Shown one piece after another: positions 37,002-46,492 of a stretch of DNA of 64,000 bases (positions within the stretch are counted from its first letter, which is position 1; the number at the start of each line of letters is the position of its first letter). The DNA is taken from the NCBI RefSeq assembly GCF_013090115.1, contig NZ_JABFNN010000045.1, positions 62,001 through 126,000 of the forward strand. The letters run 5' to 3'. A program made the position numbers and the translations under genes. The notes below the pieces were generated by a model, which saw only the letters and a program-made list of their open reading frames with translations, was not told where the DNA came from and ran no database searches. Source of the DNA: Flagellimonas amphidinii (GTDB lineage: Bacteria; Bacteroidota; Bacteroidia; Flavobacteriales; Flavobacteriaceae).

Positions 37002-39269
37002 ATGGACAAGTTGGCCGGAAGAATGAAAGTAGTATATGTTTTGCTTTTTTTCTCGGCCCTTTCGTGTGTCGAGAAGACTAAGAGAGAAGATGCAGTAGAA
37101 AAACTGACTAATTTTGTCAACCCTTTTATTGGGACGGATGGACCTGGGAATACGTATCCAGGAGCAACCGTTCCTTTTGGCATGGTGCAACTGAGTCCAG
37201 ACATAGGAATTCCCGGTTGGGACAGGATTGCAGGTTATTATTACCCAGATTCCATCATCACAGGATTTTCTCATACCCACTTAACGGGGACTGGCGCAGG
37301 AGATTTGTATGATATCTTGGTGATGCCCACCAATAGCCGTTTTTCAGAAAGGATAGTGGCTAACAATTTCAAACCTTTCTCCCATTTTGATCATGATAGG
37401 GAAGGGGCTTTGCCTGGATATTATGGGGTCGATTTGTTGGATTATGACATCAAGGCCGAACTAACGGCCACGGCCCGAGTAGGGGTTCATCGATATACAT
37501 TTCCTAAAGATGTGGCATCGCAAATTCATGTGGATTTAGAGTATACCCTCAATTGGGACAAACCCATCGATACACACATCGAAATTGTGGATGACTCCGT
37601 CATCAGGGGATATCGAATGTCCACAGGTTGGGCCAGAAATCAGCGTCTTTATTTTGAAATGCGGTTTTCCAAAGCTTTCAATGATTTTCACTTATCTCAA
37701 AGTAAAAGTGGGGTTTCAAAAGTGATTTTGGATTTCGCTACTGAAGAGGGGGAGCAAATTATGATAAAGACGGGATTGTCTTCTGCGAGTTTTGATGGAG
37801 CAAGCAAGGCTATCGATGCTGAAGCAAAAGGTAGTTTTGATGAACTTCGCGAAGCAGCAGAAAAAACGTGGGAAAAAGAGCTTCAAAAAATCAAGATCAG
37901 TACTGAGGATGTAAATGAGAAAAGTGTTTTTTACACAATGATGTATCAATCCATGTTGGCTCCTACACTTTATAGCGATAGCAATGGCGCATACAAAGCG
38001 GCCAATGATGCCAGTGGTGCATATAGGTTGGATGTGGATACTATTGCCAAAGTTAAAAATTTTGATAGATACGATACTTTTTCCCTTTGGGATACTTATC
38101 GGGCGGCCCATCCCTTGTATACTTTGATACAAACTGAAAGAGTCCCCGATATGGTCAAATCCCTGTTGGCCCATTACTTGGAAACAGGGATTTTACCCGT
38201 ATGGTCCATGCAGGGCAGTGAAACCAATATGATGATTGGCTATCATGCCGTTCCGGTTATCGTGGATGCTTATTTTAAAGGATTTGATTTTGATGCCGAA
38301 TTGGCCTATCAAGCATGCAAGCAATCTGCCATGGTCGATGAACGCAATATTGGGGAGTATAAAAATGAAGGTTATATAGCCATCGATGAACACCATGAAA
38401 ATTGGTCGGTTTCCAAAACGTTGGAATATGCCTATGATGATTGGTGCATTGCCATGTTTGCAAAAGATTTGGGAAAACAAGAGGATTACGAGTACTTCCT
38501 AAAACGTTCCCAGAATTGGAAAAACTTGTACAATTCCAAAAATTCGTGGTTGCAACCAAAAAATCCAGAAGGGCAGTTTGTTTTCCCTTTTGCTCCGAAG
38601 GAATACTCGCCCTACTACTGCGAGAGCAATGCATGGCAGTACTATTGGTCGGTACAGCAAGATATTCCAGGATTGATAGCGGCAACAGGTGGTCCAATCC
38701 GTTTTGAACAAAAATTGGATTCGATGTTTACGTTAAATCCGGTTGAAGGGGATAAATTGCCCATTTTCAGTACAGGAATGATTGGGCAATACGCCCATGG
38801 CAATGAGCCAAGTCATCATGTTGCCTATTTGTACAATTATGTGGGTCAACCTCAAAAAACGCAGGAATTGGTCAAAAAAATAAGGGCAGAACAATACAAA
38901 AACGAACCTAACGGCCATTGTGGCAATGAAGATTGCGGTCAAATGTCTTCGTGGTTTATTTTAAGTGCTTTGGGCATATACCCCGTGAATCCAGCACAAG
39001 GTATTTTTGATTTGGGAGCGCCCATGTTTGAACAAGCAGTCATCCAATTACCTAAAGGTAAATCCTTCACAATAGAAACTGAAAATTTCAGTGATACAAA
39101 TCCGTATGTAGAGGAAGTAACTCTCAACGGAAAACCATTGAATCGCCGATTCATCACCTATAAAGAAATAATGCAGGGAGGGCATCTGGTTTTTAAGATG
39201 ACCCATGACCCAGACCAAATTGAAAAGGAAGGGTACGAACTTCCAGATCCAAATAAAATTTATCAATAA
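37002..39269 (+). CDS. GH92 alpha-mannosidase lipoprotein, copy 2
   Basis: 755 residues from ATG 37002. A second ATG at 37023 gives MKVVYVLLFFSALSC, a neater lipoprotein signal, and may be the real start. FVNPFIGTDGPGNTYPGATV and FGMVQLSPDIG open the GH92 fold. Motifs are ESNAWQYYW, HGNEPSHH and GNEDCGQMSSW, close to copy 1, so the enzyme is likely active on alpha-mannosides. It extends about 15 residues past the usual end (EKEGYELPDPNKIYQ). Four bases after GH130. Confidence 0.93.
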   Translation: MDKLAGRMKVVYVLLFFSALSCVEKTKREDAVEKLTNFVNPFIGTDGPGNTYPGATVPFGMVQLSPDIGIPGWDRIAGYYYPDSIITGFSHTHLTGTGAGDLYDILVMPTNSRFSERIVANNFKPFSHFDHDREGALPGYYGVDLLDYDIKAELTATARVGVHRYTFPKDVASQIHVDLEYTLNWDKPIDTHIEIVDDSVIRGYRMSTGWARNQRLYFEMRFSKAFNDFHLSQSKSGVSKVILDFATEEGEQIMIKTGLSSASFDGASKAIDAEAKGSFDELREAAEKTWEKELQKIKISTEDVNEKSVFYTMMYQSMLAPTLYSDSNGAYKAANDASGAYRLDVDTIAKVKNFDRYDTFSLWDTYRAAHPLYTLIQTERVPDMVKSLLAHYLETGILPVWSMQGSETNMMIGYHAVPVIVDAYFKGFDFDAELAYQACKQSAMVDERNIGEYKNEGYIAIDEHHENWSVSKTLEYAYDDWCIAMFAKDLGKQEDYEYFLKRSQNWKNLYNSKNSWLQPKNPEGQFVFPFAPKEYSPYYCESNAWQYYWSVQQDIPGLIAATGGPIRFEQKLDSMFTLNPVEGDKLPIFSTGMIGQYAHGNEPSHHVAYLYNYVGQPQKTQELVKKIRAEQYKNEPNGHCGNEDCGQMSSWFILSALGIYPVNPAQGIFDLGAPMFEQAVIQLPKGKSFTIETENFSDTNPYVEEVTLNGKPLNRRFITYKEIMQGGHLVFKMTHDPDQIEKEGYELPDPNKIYQ

Positions 39270-39271
39270 TA

Positions 39272-41611
39272 ATGTGGTGTAAAAAAATAAATATCAATAC
39301 TAACAAGCTATTGGGAATAGTCCTTTTAGCAATTGCAATAGGCTGTTCAGAAGGAAAAAAAGAAGAATTGGGGACCACTCAGGAAGAACAGAGTTCTTTA
39401 TTGGAATACGTAAATCCACTGATGGGAACGGATTCAGATTTCAGTCTGTCCAATGGAAACACTTATCCGGCAATAGCTGCACCGTGGGGCATGAATTTTT
39501 GGACCCCCATGACCTCCAAAATGGGAGATGGATGGACTTATAAATATGATGATTATACCATTCGAGGTATTAAACAAACCCACCAACCCAGTCCTTGGAT
39601 AAACGATTATGCCGCTTTTTCCTTAATGCCCGTTACTGGCGAGTTGAAATATAAGGAAGACGAAAGAGCTGCACATTTTTCCCATAAAGCGGAGACTGTT
39701 AAACCAGACTACTATTCGGTTTACTTAGCAGATTATGATGTGATTGCTGAGGTGACACCTACTGATAGGGCAGCGCATTTTAGGTTCACTTTTCCTGAAG
39801 CGGATAATGCCTATATTCTTTTGGATGCTTTTTTCAAAGGCTCAATGGTAAAGATTATTCCAGAAGAGAACAAGATTGTAGGGTACTGCAGAAATAATAG
39901 TGGAGGAGTCCCAGAAAATTTCCATAACTACTTTGTGGCCGAGTTTGATAAACCTTTTGAGGTGCAACATACTTGGGGAGACAACTGGAACCTGAAAGAA
40001 AACTCCTTGGGGAACCAAGGCGAACATGTGGGGGCCATAATTGGTTTCAAAACAAAAAGAGGAGAAAAGGTTCACGTAAAGGTTGCCTCATCATTCATAA
40101 GTCCAGAACAGGCCCAATTAAACTTGGATCGGGAAATAGGGGAACAAAGCTTTGATGAAACAAGAAACAAAGCCTCAAAGGCTTGGGAAAATGAATTGTC
40201 CAGAATAGAGGTCACTTCAAATAATTTGGACCATCTACGTACTTTTTACTCTTGTCTATATCGTGTATTGCTGTTCCCACGGAAATTTTATGAATTGGAT
40301 GCGGACAACAATGTAGTGCATTACAGTCCTTATAATGGTCAGGTGCTTCCGGGGTATATGTTCACGGATAATGGTTTTTGGGATACATTCCGAGCGGTTT
40401 TCCCCTTTTTCAATATGATGTATCCTGATTTGAATGCTGAAATCATGGAAGGCTTGGCCAATACCTACAAAGAATCCGGTTGGTTGCCAGAATGGGCCAG
40501 TCCAGGACACCGGGATTGTATGATCGGTTCCAATTCTGCACCGATTATTGCAGATGCCCATTTGAGTGGAATTGATGGGTTTGATAAGGAATTATTGTTG
40601 GAGGCCATGCTCAAAAATGCTACCGTAGCCGATGGAAGACCGGTCAGTAGTGTGGGCCGCGCAGGATTGGATTATTATAATAAATTGGGCTATGTGCCTT
40701 ATGATATTGGGGTCAATGAAAATGCGGCGCGTACTTTGGAATACGCCTATGCGGATTTTACTATAGCCCAAATGGCCAAGTCCTTGGGCAAGGATGATAT
40801 TGCAGATGAATATTATCAAAAATCCTTGAACTATAAAAAACTGTTCGACCCAGAAACCAAATTGATGCGGGGCAAGAATAAGGATGGTACATTTCAAGCA
40901 CCTTTTAATCCTTTAAAATGGGGAGATGCCTTCACTGAGGGGAATAGTCTGCACTATACCTGGTCCGTTTTTCACGATGTGCAGGGGCTTATCGACCTTA
41001 TGGGAGGCGAGAACCAATTTGTGAACATGTTGGACGGTGTTTTCGGAATGCCCCCAGAATACGATGATTCGTACTACGGATTTACTATCCATGAAATTCG
41101 TGAAATGCAAATTATGAATATGGGGAATTATGCTCATGGAAACCAACCTATTCAACACATGATTTATCTGTACAATTATGGAAAACAACCATGGAAAGCA
41201 CAGAAAAAGGTAAGAGAAGTGCTGACCAAATTGTACCAACCTACTCCAGATGGTTATTGTGGCGATGAGGATAACGGACAGACCTCCGCTTGGTATGTGT
41301 ACAGCGCATTGGGCTTCTATCCAGTAGCTCCAGCTACAAATCAATATGTAATCGGTAGTCCTTTGTTTAATGAAGTTAAATTGCATTTGCAGAACGGCAA
41401 CACTTTTACCATCAAGGCAAAAGATAATGGTGCTAACGAACCCTACATTCAAAATGCCCATTTAAATGAACAAGTTTGGGATGCAACATATATTACTACT
41501 GAAGCTGTTCAAAATGGAGGTGCTTTAACTTTTGAAATGGGGCCGGAACCCAATACCAACTGGGGCGTTTCAGAAACTTCTATTCCTTATTCTCTTTCCA
41601 ATGAAAAATAA
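39272..41611 (+). CDS. GH92-family lipoprotein, copy 3 (divergent motifs)
   Basis: 779 residues. Signal with Cys25 (LLAIAIGC). The start YVNPLMGTDSDFSLSNGNTY is longer than usual, and the later motifs differ from copies 1 and 2: EGNSLHYTW, HGNQPIQHM (glutamine where the others have glutamate) and GDEDNGQTSAW. The fold is clearly GH92, but these changes near the active and +1 sites suggest another linkage or substrate. Its stop overlaps the next gene by 11 bases; two bases separate it from copy 2. Confidence 0.9.
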   Translation: MWCKKININTNKLLGIVLLAIAIGCSEGKKEELGTTQEEQSSLLEYVNPLMGTDSDFSLSNGNTYPAIAAPWGMNFWTPMTSKMGDGWTYKYDDYTIRGIKQTHQPSPWINDYAAFSLMPVTGELKYKEDERAAHFSHKAETVKPDYYSVYLADYDVIAEVTPTDRAAHFRFTFPEADNAYILLDAFFKGSMVKIIPEENKIVGYCRNNSGGVPENFHNYFVAEFDKPFEVQHTWGDNWNLKENSLGNQGEHVGAIIGFKTKRGEKVHVKVASSFISPEQAQLNLDREIGEQSFDETRNKASKAWENELSRIEVTSNNLDHLRTFYSCLYRVLLFPRKFYELDADNNVVHYSPYNGQVLPGYMFTDNGFWDTFRAVFPFFNMMYPDLNAEIMEGLANTYKESGWLPEWASPGHRDCMIGSNSAPIIADAHLSGIDGFDKELLLEAMLKNATVADGRPVSSVGRAGLDYYNKLGYVPYDIGVNENAARTLEYAYADFTIAQMAKSLGKDDIADEYYQKSLNYKKLFDPETKLMRGKNKDGTFQAPFNPLKWGDAFTEGNSLHYTWSVFHDVQGLIDLMGGENQFVNMLDGVFGMPPEYDDSYYGFTIHEIREMQIMNMGNYAHGNQPIQHMIYLYNYGKQPWKAQKKVREVLTKLYQPTPDGYCGDEDNGQTSAWYVYSALGFYPVAPATNQYVIGSPLFNEVKLHLQNGNTFTIKAKDNGANEPYIQNAHLNEQVWDATYITTEAVQNGGALTFEMGPEPNTNWGVSETSIPYSLSNEK

Positions 41612-43841
41612 ACTGCAATATTTCTTTTTCTTCTTTGTTGTTCTGGGCATATCGGCACAACAGAAACCGGTAGATTATGTGAATCCTTTTATTGGGTCTT
41701 CCAATTTTGGAACGACTAATCCTGGTCCAGTAGCGGTAAGAGGCATGGCCAATGTGTCACCATTTAATGTGGCAGGCCCAGAAAACCTTCCTTTAGAAAA
41801 AGATAGCAGATGGTTGTCCACACCTTATGTACATGAAAATACATTTTTAACTGGATTTAGTCACGTAAATTTAAGCGGCGTGGGATGCCCGGAGCTTGGA
41901 GTAATCATCACCATGCCAACAACTGGGGAATTAGTGACGGACCATTTACAATATGGCACTTCATATTCAAATGAAGAATCCAAAGCGGGTTATTATTCCA
42001 ATACGTTGGACAACTATGACATCAAGGTTGAGGCCACCGCAACAACTCGAGTTGGTGTCAGTAAATATACTTTCCCAAAGGGAAAGGCCAATATATTGTT
42101 GAATCTGGGCTTAGGCTTGACGAATGAGCAGGGAGCACAGGTAAAAGTGGTTTCGCCAACTGAAATTGAAGGATTCAGAACAGTTGGAGCCTTCTGTTAT
42201 TACAAACCTGAAGAAAGTTATCCAGTTTATTTTGTGGCCCAATTTTCAGAGCCTGCTACCAACTTTGGAATTTGGAAACAACCTACAACCTATAAGGGCG
42301 TTGAAGGGCAATGGATGGGCTACAATGGAAAGCCTCGAATTAAGGAAGGATTCACAAAAGAAGTTGTAGGTGATAGTATTGGGGCTTACATGCAATACGA
42401 TTTTAAAAAATCATCTACAGTTGAGGTAAAGGTTGGAATTTCCTATGTCAGTATTGAAAATGCACGTGAAAATCTAAAAAGGGAAGTTTCCAATAAGTCT
42501 TTTGATGAAATTGTTGCCGCAACAAGGTCCGAGTGGAACAATTATCTTTCTAAAATTGAAGTTGAAGGAGGTTCAGAAGAAGATAAGACCATTTTTTACA
42601 CCGCCCTTTATCACACCTTGATTCATCCCAGTACTTTGAACGATGGCAATGGGGAATATCCAAAGATGCGAACTCGGGAAACCCTGACGACAGGGGGTAC
42701 ACGATATACAGTTTTCTCCCTTTGGGATACGTACAGAAATTATCATCAATTGATGAGTTTGGTGTACCCTAAGCAACAATCTAATATGGTCAAGAGCATG
42801 TTGCAGATTTATGATGAATCTGGTTGGCTGCCTAAATGGGAATTAAATGCAACAGAGACCACGACCATGGTGGGCGATCCAGCAGGTATTGTCATAGCGG
42901 ATACCTATATGAGGGGCATCCGTGATTTTGATGTGGAAAAAGCATACGAAGGTATGGTAAAAAGTGCGGATCAATTGAAGGATAATCCATTGCGACCCGG
43001 TATCCAGGATTACTTGGATAAAGGTTATTTGACCACAAAAACCACGAATAGTGGTTCCGTTTCTACAACCCAAGAATACAATATTTCAGATTTTGCCATT
43101 GCCCAATTAGCAAAGGCCTTGAACAGAAAAGAAGATTACAAACGCTTTTCAAAGCGATCCATCTCCTATCGGAAATTGTTCGATAGAGAATTCAATCTAT
43201 TGCGACCCAAAAATGACGACGGTTCATGGTTAACGCCCTATAATCCTGAAACCGGGGCGAATTTTGTCAAGAACTTGGGTTTCATTGAGGGCAATGCTTG
43301 GCAATACACCTTTATGGTGGCCCATGACACAAAGGGTTTGATGAAGCTCATGGGAGGACCAAAACCTTTCACCCAAAAGTTGCAGGATGTTTTTGATAAA
43401 CAACAGTTTGATATGGCCAATGAGCCGGATATTGGTTATCCCTATCTTTTTAACTATGTTAAAGGGGAAGAATGGCGTACCCAAAAGACAGTGGATGAAC
43501 TGCTCAAAAAATATTTCAGGAATTCGCCTGATGGTCTGCCAGGGAATGATGATACAGGAACTATGAGTGCCTGGGCAGTATTTTCCATGATGGGCATATA
43601 CCCTGTGAGCCCTGCAGAGCCAATATATACATTGACTTCTCCGATTTTTGAAAAGGTGACCCTGCATTTTGATGCGGATTATCACGGCAATGAAAAATTA
43701 GAGATTGTCAGATCAAAAATAGGGGTAGGTAATGGTGAGAACGGTATAGATATTATGGTGGATGGTAAAAAACTGAAAAAACCTTTTGTGACGCATCAAG
43801 AGTTGGTAAAGGCGAAACGATTGGAATTCAAATTGAACTAA
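41601..43841 (+). CDS. GH92-family protein, copy 4 (Sec signal, no lipobox)
   Basis: 746 residues from ATG 41601; the frame is open further up but only this ATG starts a signal peptide (FFFFFVVLGISA, cleavage about 19). There is no lipobox cysteine, so it should be soluble in the periplasm or secreted, unlike the other three. The domain start is YVNPFIGSSNFGTTNPGPVA. Motifs EGNAWQYTF, MANEPDIGY and GNDDTGTMSAW are the most different of the four. Probably a GH92 of another specificity. Last gene of the PUL 1 run. Confidence 0.9.
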   Translation: MKNKLQYFFFFFVVLGISAQQKPVDYVNPFIGSSNFGTTNPGPVAVRGMANVSPFNVAGPENLPLEKDSRWLSTPYVHENTFLTGFSHVNLSGVGCPELGVIITMPTTGELVTDHLQYGTSYSNEESKAGYYSNTLDNYDIKVEATATTRVGVSKYTFPKGKANILLNLGLGLTNEQGAQVKVVSPTEIEGFRTVGAFCYYKPEESYPVYFVAQFSEPATNFGIWKQPTTYKGVEGQWMGYNGKPRIKEGFTKEVVGDSIGAYMQYDFKKSSTVEVKVGISYVSIENARENLKREVSNKSFDEIVAATRSEWNNYLSKIEVEGGSEEDKTIFYTALYHTLIHPSTLNDGNGEYPKMRTRETLTTGGTRYTVFSLWDTYRNYHQLMSLVYPKQQSNMVKSMLQIYDESGWLPKWELNATETTTMVGDPAGIVIADTYMRGIRDFDVEKAYEGMVKSADQLKDNPLRPGIQDYLDKGYLTTKTTNSGSVSTTQEYNISDFAIAQLAKALNRKEDYKRFSKRSISYRKLFDREFNLLRPKNDDGSWLTPYNPETGANFVKNLGFIEGNAWQYTFMVAHDTKGLMKLMGGPKPFTQKLQDVFDKQQFDMANEPDIGYPYLFNYVKGEEWRTQKTVDELLKKYFRNSPDGLPGNDDTGTMSAWAVFSMMGIYPVSPAEPIYTLTSPIFEKVTLHFDADYHGNEKLEIVRSKIGVGNGENGIDIMVDGKKLKKPFVTHQELVKAKRLEFKLN

Positions 43842-44057
43842 AGTTCAAGAATGTTATCAGCTGGCTTTACTATGGAATTTTTTGAATGCTAAAAAGAACG
43901 TATTCAAAATTTTATGGAAACTATACGAAACAATCTTCCAAAAAATCTAGTGTTACTGCCTGTAAAACTGTAATTTGTATGGCTAAGTAACTCTAGCAAA
44001 AATATAGAATTGAAGTAAGCTTTAAAATTGACTAACCAAACGAACACTGAAAATACT

Positions 44058-45779
44058 ATGCAAATAATAGAAGATTCTAAAGTCTATGACGCGATAATTG
44101 TAGGGTCAGGGGCTGGTGGTGGAATGGCTACAAAAGTTCTTGCAGATGCAGGTCTTAATGTTGCTGTTGTAGAGGCGGGACCATTCTTCGACCCAGCAGA
44201 CCCAAAACAACAAACTCAATTAAAATGGCCTTGGGAGAGTCCAAGAAGGGGTGCGTCCACAATTCGTCCTTTTGGTGATTTTGATGCTGCCTACGGTGGT
44301 TGGGAAATAGAAGGAGAACCCTATACTCATAAAGACGGCACAAAATTCGATTGGTTCAGATCCCACATGCTAGGGGGTAGAACCAACCACTGGGGGCGTA
44401 TTTCGCTTCGTTTTGGACCAATGGATTTTAAGCATAAGGACGTGGATGGTTATGGTGATAATTGGCCTATTGGTTATGAAGATGTAAAACCATATTACGA
44501 TAAGGTGGATAAACTCATTGGGGTTTTTGGAACCAATGAGGGATTACCCAACGATCCTGATGGTTTCTTCTTGCCGCCGCCAAAACCTCGTTTGCATGAG
44601 TTGTTCTATATCAAAGGAGCAAGAAAAAGTAATGTGCCGGTTTACCCATCACGAATGTCCATGTTGACCAAAAGAATCAATAATGAGCGTGGTGTTTGTT
44701 TTTATTGTGGACAATGCAGCAGAGCTTGTCAGGTTTATGCTGATTTCTCAGCAGGTACTTGTTTGATTTTCCCAGCACAAAAAAGTAGAGGACAGGTTGA
44801 CCTTTTTGTCAATTGTGTGGTACGGGAGGTGACTACTGATGAAGAAGGCCGGGCTACTGGTGTGTCATATATCAACAAAGAAGATAGAAAAGAATATAAA
44901 TTAAAGGGTAAAGTAGTGGTGCTTGGTGCTTCGGCCTGTAGTTCTGCTCGAATATTGATGAATTCAAAAAGCCCTCAACACCCCAATGGTTTAGGAAATA
45001 GCAGCGACCATATTGGAAAATACTTACACGATTCCACTGGAGGTGGTAGGGTAGGATTTATTCCAGACCTCATGAACCGTAAAGTCTCTTACAACGAAGA
45101 TGGTGTAGGAGGGATGCACGTATATTCTCCTTGGTGGGGTGATAATTCCAAATTGGACTTCCCTAGGGGATATCACATAGAAATGTGGGGAGGTATGGGA
45201 ATGCCAAGTTATGGTTTTGGCTTCAATGTGAGTGAATTCAATAAATTCTTTGGGACTAAAGTGGGTGGCTATGGAGATGTTCTAAGAAGTGATGTAAAAA
45301 AATACTACGGCGCCTTGGTTGGAATGAGCGGAAGAGGAGAATCCATAGCTCGAAAAGAAAATTATTGCGAAATAGACCCCACAACGGTCGACCAATGGGG
45401 TATTCCAGTCTTGCGTTTTCATTATAAATGGTCAGATTTGGAAAGGAATCAGGCCAGACATATGCAAACTACCTTTGAGGAAATCATTCACAATATGGGG
45501 GGTACACCTTTGGGTGATATGCCTGGGAAAGACCAAGACTATGGCTTGTTGGCTCCCGGAAGGATTATTCATGAAGTAGGTACTACCCGAATGGGGGATG
45601 ACCCTAAAACATCTGTGACCAATAAATATCAACAGTTGCATGATGTAGATAACGTATTTGTTGTGGATGCAGGTCCGTTTGTATCGCAAGCAGATAAAAA
45701 CTGTACATGGACCATTCTAGCACTCTCTTGGAGGGCTTCTGATTATATCGTAGATCAATTGAAAAAACAAAATCTTTAG
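44058..45779 (+). CDS. GMC-family oxidoreductase, large FAD subunit
   Basis: 573 residues. FAD site VGSGAGGGMATKVLADAG near 17-34 and VVEAG; middle GGRTNHWGR; a cysteine-rich segment CFYCGQCSRAC near 213 that could hold a cluster or disulphides; C-terminal GTTRMGDDP and a His-less NVFVVDAGPFVSQADKNCTW region. The nearest recognised type is the large subunit of gluconate 2-dehydrogenase/glucoside 3-dehydrogenase complexes. It has no signal peptide and may be carried out by its partner. ATG 44058 was chosen over a TTG ten codons earlier; either is possible. Confidence 0.88.
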   Translation: MQIIEDSKVYDAIIVGSGAGGGMATKVLADAGLNVAVVEAGPFFDPADPKQQTQLKWPWESPRRGASTIRPFGDFDAAYGGWEIEGEPYTHKDGTKFDWFRSHMLGGRTNHWGRISLRFGPMDFKHKDVDGYGDNWPIGYEDVKPYYDKVDKLIGVFGTNEGLPNDPDGFFLPPPKPRLHELFYIKGARKSNVPVYPSRMSMLTKRINNERGVCFYCGQCSRACQVYADFSAGTCLIFPAQKSRGQVDLFVNCVVREVTTDEEGRATGVSYINKEDRKEYKLKGKVVVLGASACSSARILMNSKSPQHPNGLGNSSDHIGKYLHDSTGGGRVGFIPDLMNRKVSYNEDGVGGMHVYSPWWGDNSKLDFPRGYHIEMWGGMGMPSYGFGFNVSEFNKFFGTKVGGYGDVLRSDVKKYYGALVGMSGRGESIARKENYCEIDPTTVDQWGIPVLRFHYKWSDLERNQARHMQTTFEEIIHNMGGTPLGDMPGKDQDYGLLAPGRIIHEVGTTRMGDDPKTSVTNKYQQLHDVDNVFVVDAGPFVSQADKNCTWTILALSWRASDYIVDQLKKQNL

Positions 45780-45781
45780 AA

Positions 45782-46492
45782 ATGGATAGAAGAAAAAGTA
45801 TAAAATCCATGGTTTTGGGTACCGTTGCAAGTGGTTTGGCCATACACGGATGTAAACCCGGAGAGGAACAAGTAGAAGAAGTTGTTGGAAAGGCTGAGGT
45901 GTTTTATGGAAGAACACCAGAAGAGAAAAAATTTGATCAAGAATTGCAAGAAGAGCAGTTCTTCAGCGAGCATGAGATGGCTACATTAACGGTGCTTTGT
46001 GATTTAATTCTTCCAAAGAGCGAGCAGTTTAAAAGTGCAACCGATGCAGAGGTTCCCAGTTTTATAGAATTCATGGCCAAAGATTTACCTGAAATGCAAA
46101 TAGATTTGCGAGGAGGTCTTATGTGGTTGGACCACGAATCCAATTCAAGGTTTGGTTTAGAGTTCAAGGCCTTGGAGCAAGAACAACATCATGCCATTTT
46201 AGATGACATTGCATATTATGACCCAGATGTTCCTGAAGAAGAAAGGACAGCCCCTGTCAATTTCTTTTCCTTGGTCAGAAACTTGACGCTGACCGGATTC
46301 TATACTTCAAAAATTGGAATAGAAGAATTAGGGTACAAAGGCAACATGCCGAATGTTTGGGATGGGGTTCCAGAAGATGTTTTGAAGCAACACGGTGTTG
46401 CTTACGAAGAAGAATGGTTGGCTAAATGTGTGGATCAAAGCAAGCGCAATATTGTTGCCGAATGGGATGAAGATGGGAATCTGATTACTTAA
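45782..46492 (+). CDS. Gluconate 2-dehydrogenase subunit 3-like partner with Tat-like signal
   Basis: 236 residues. The N-terminus MDRRKSIKSMVLG has a twin-arginine pair followed by a mild hydrophobic stretch and a cysteine (HGC, Cys24), consistent with a Tat lipoprotein signal. Residues about 60-236 match the subunit 3 family (EHEMATLTVLCDLILPKS, FYTSKIGIEELGYKGN). In related complexes this small subunit carries the FAD subunit through the Tat pore as a hitch-hiker. Two bases after the GMC gene, so the two form one complex. A sugar or 3-keto-glycoside role is an inference. Confidence 0.85.
   Translation: MDRRKSIKSMVLGTVASGLAIHGCKPGEEQVEEVVGKAEVFYGRTPEEKKFDQELQEEQFFSEHEMATLTVLCDLILPKSEQFKSATDAEVPSFIEFMAKDLPEMQIDLRGGLMWLDHESNSRFGLEFKALEQEQHHAILDDIAYYDPDVPEEERTAPVNFFSLVRNLTLTGFYTSKIGIEELGYKGNMPNVWDGVPEDVLKQHGVAYEEEWLAKCVDQSKRNIVAEWDEDGNLIT

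Noticed and set aside
31852..43841. Recent tandem duplication of GH92 genes
   Set aside because: The four proteins share family motifs but differ greatly in sequence, signal type and length, so the copies are old or were gathered separately.
43842..44057. AT-rich inverted stretch (TTTTGAAT / ATTCAAAA) after GH92 copy 4 as a terminator
   Set aside because: The stem is entirely AT with a long loop and no T run following, so it is not convincing.
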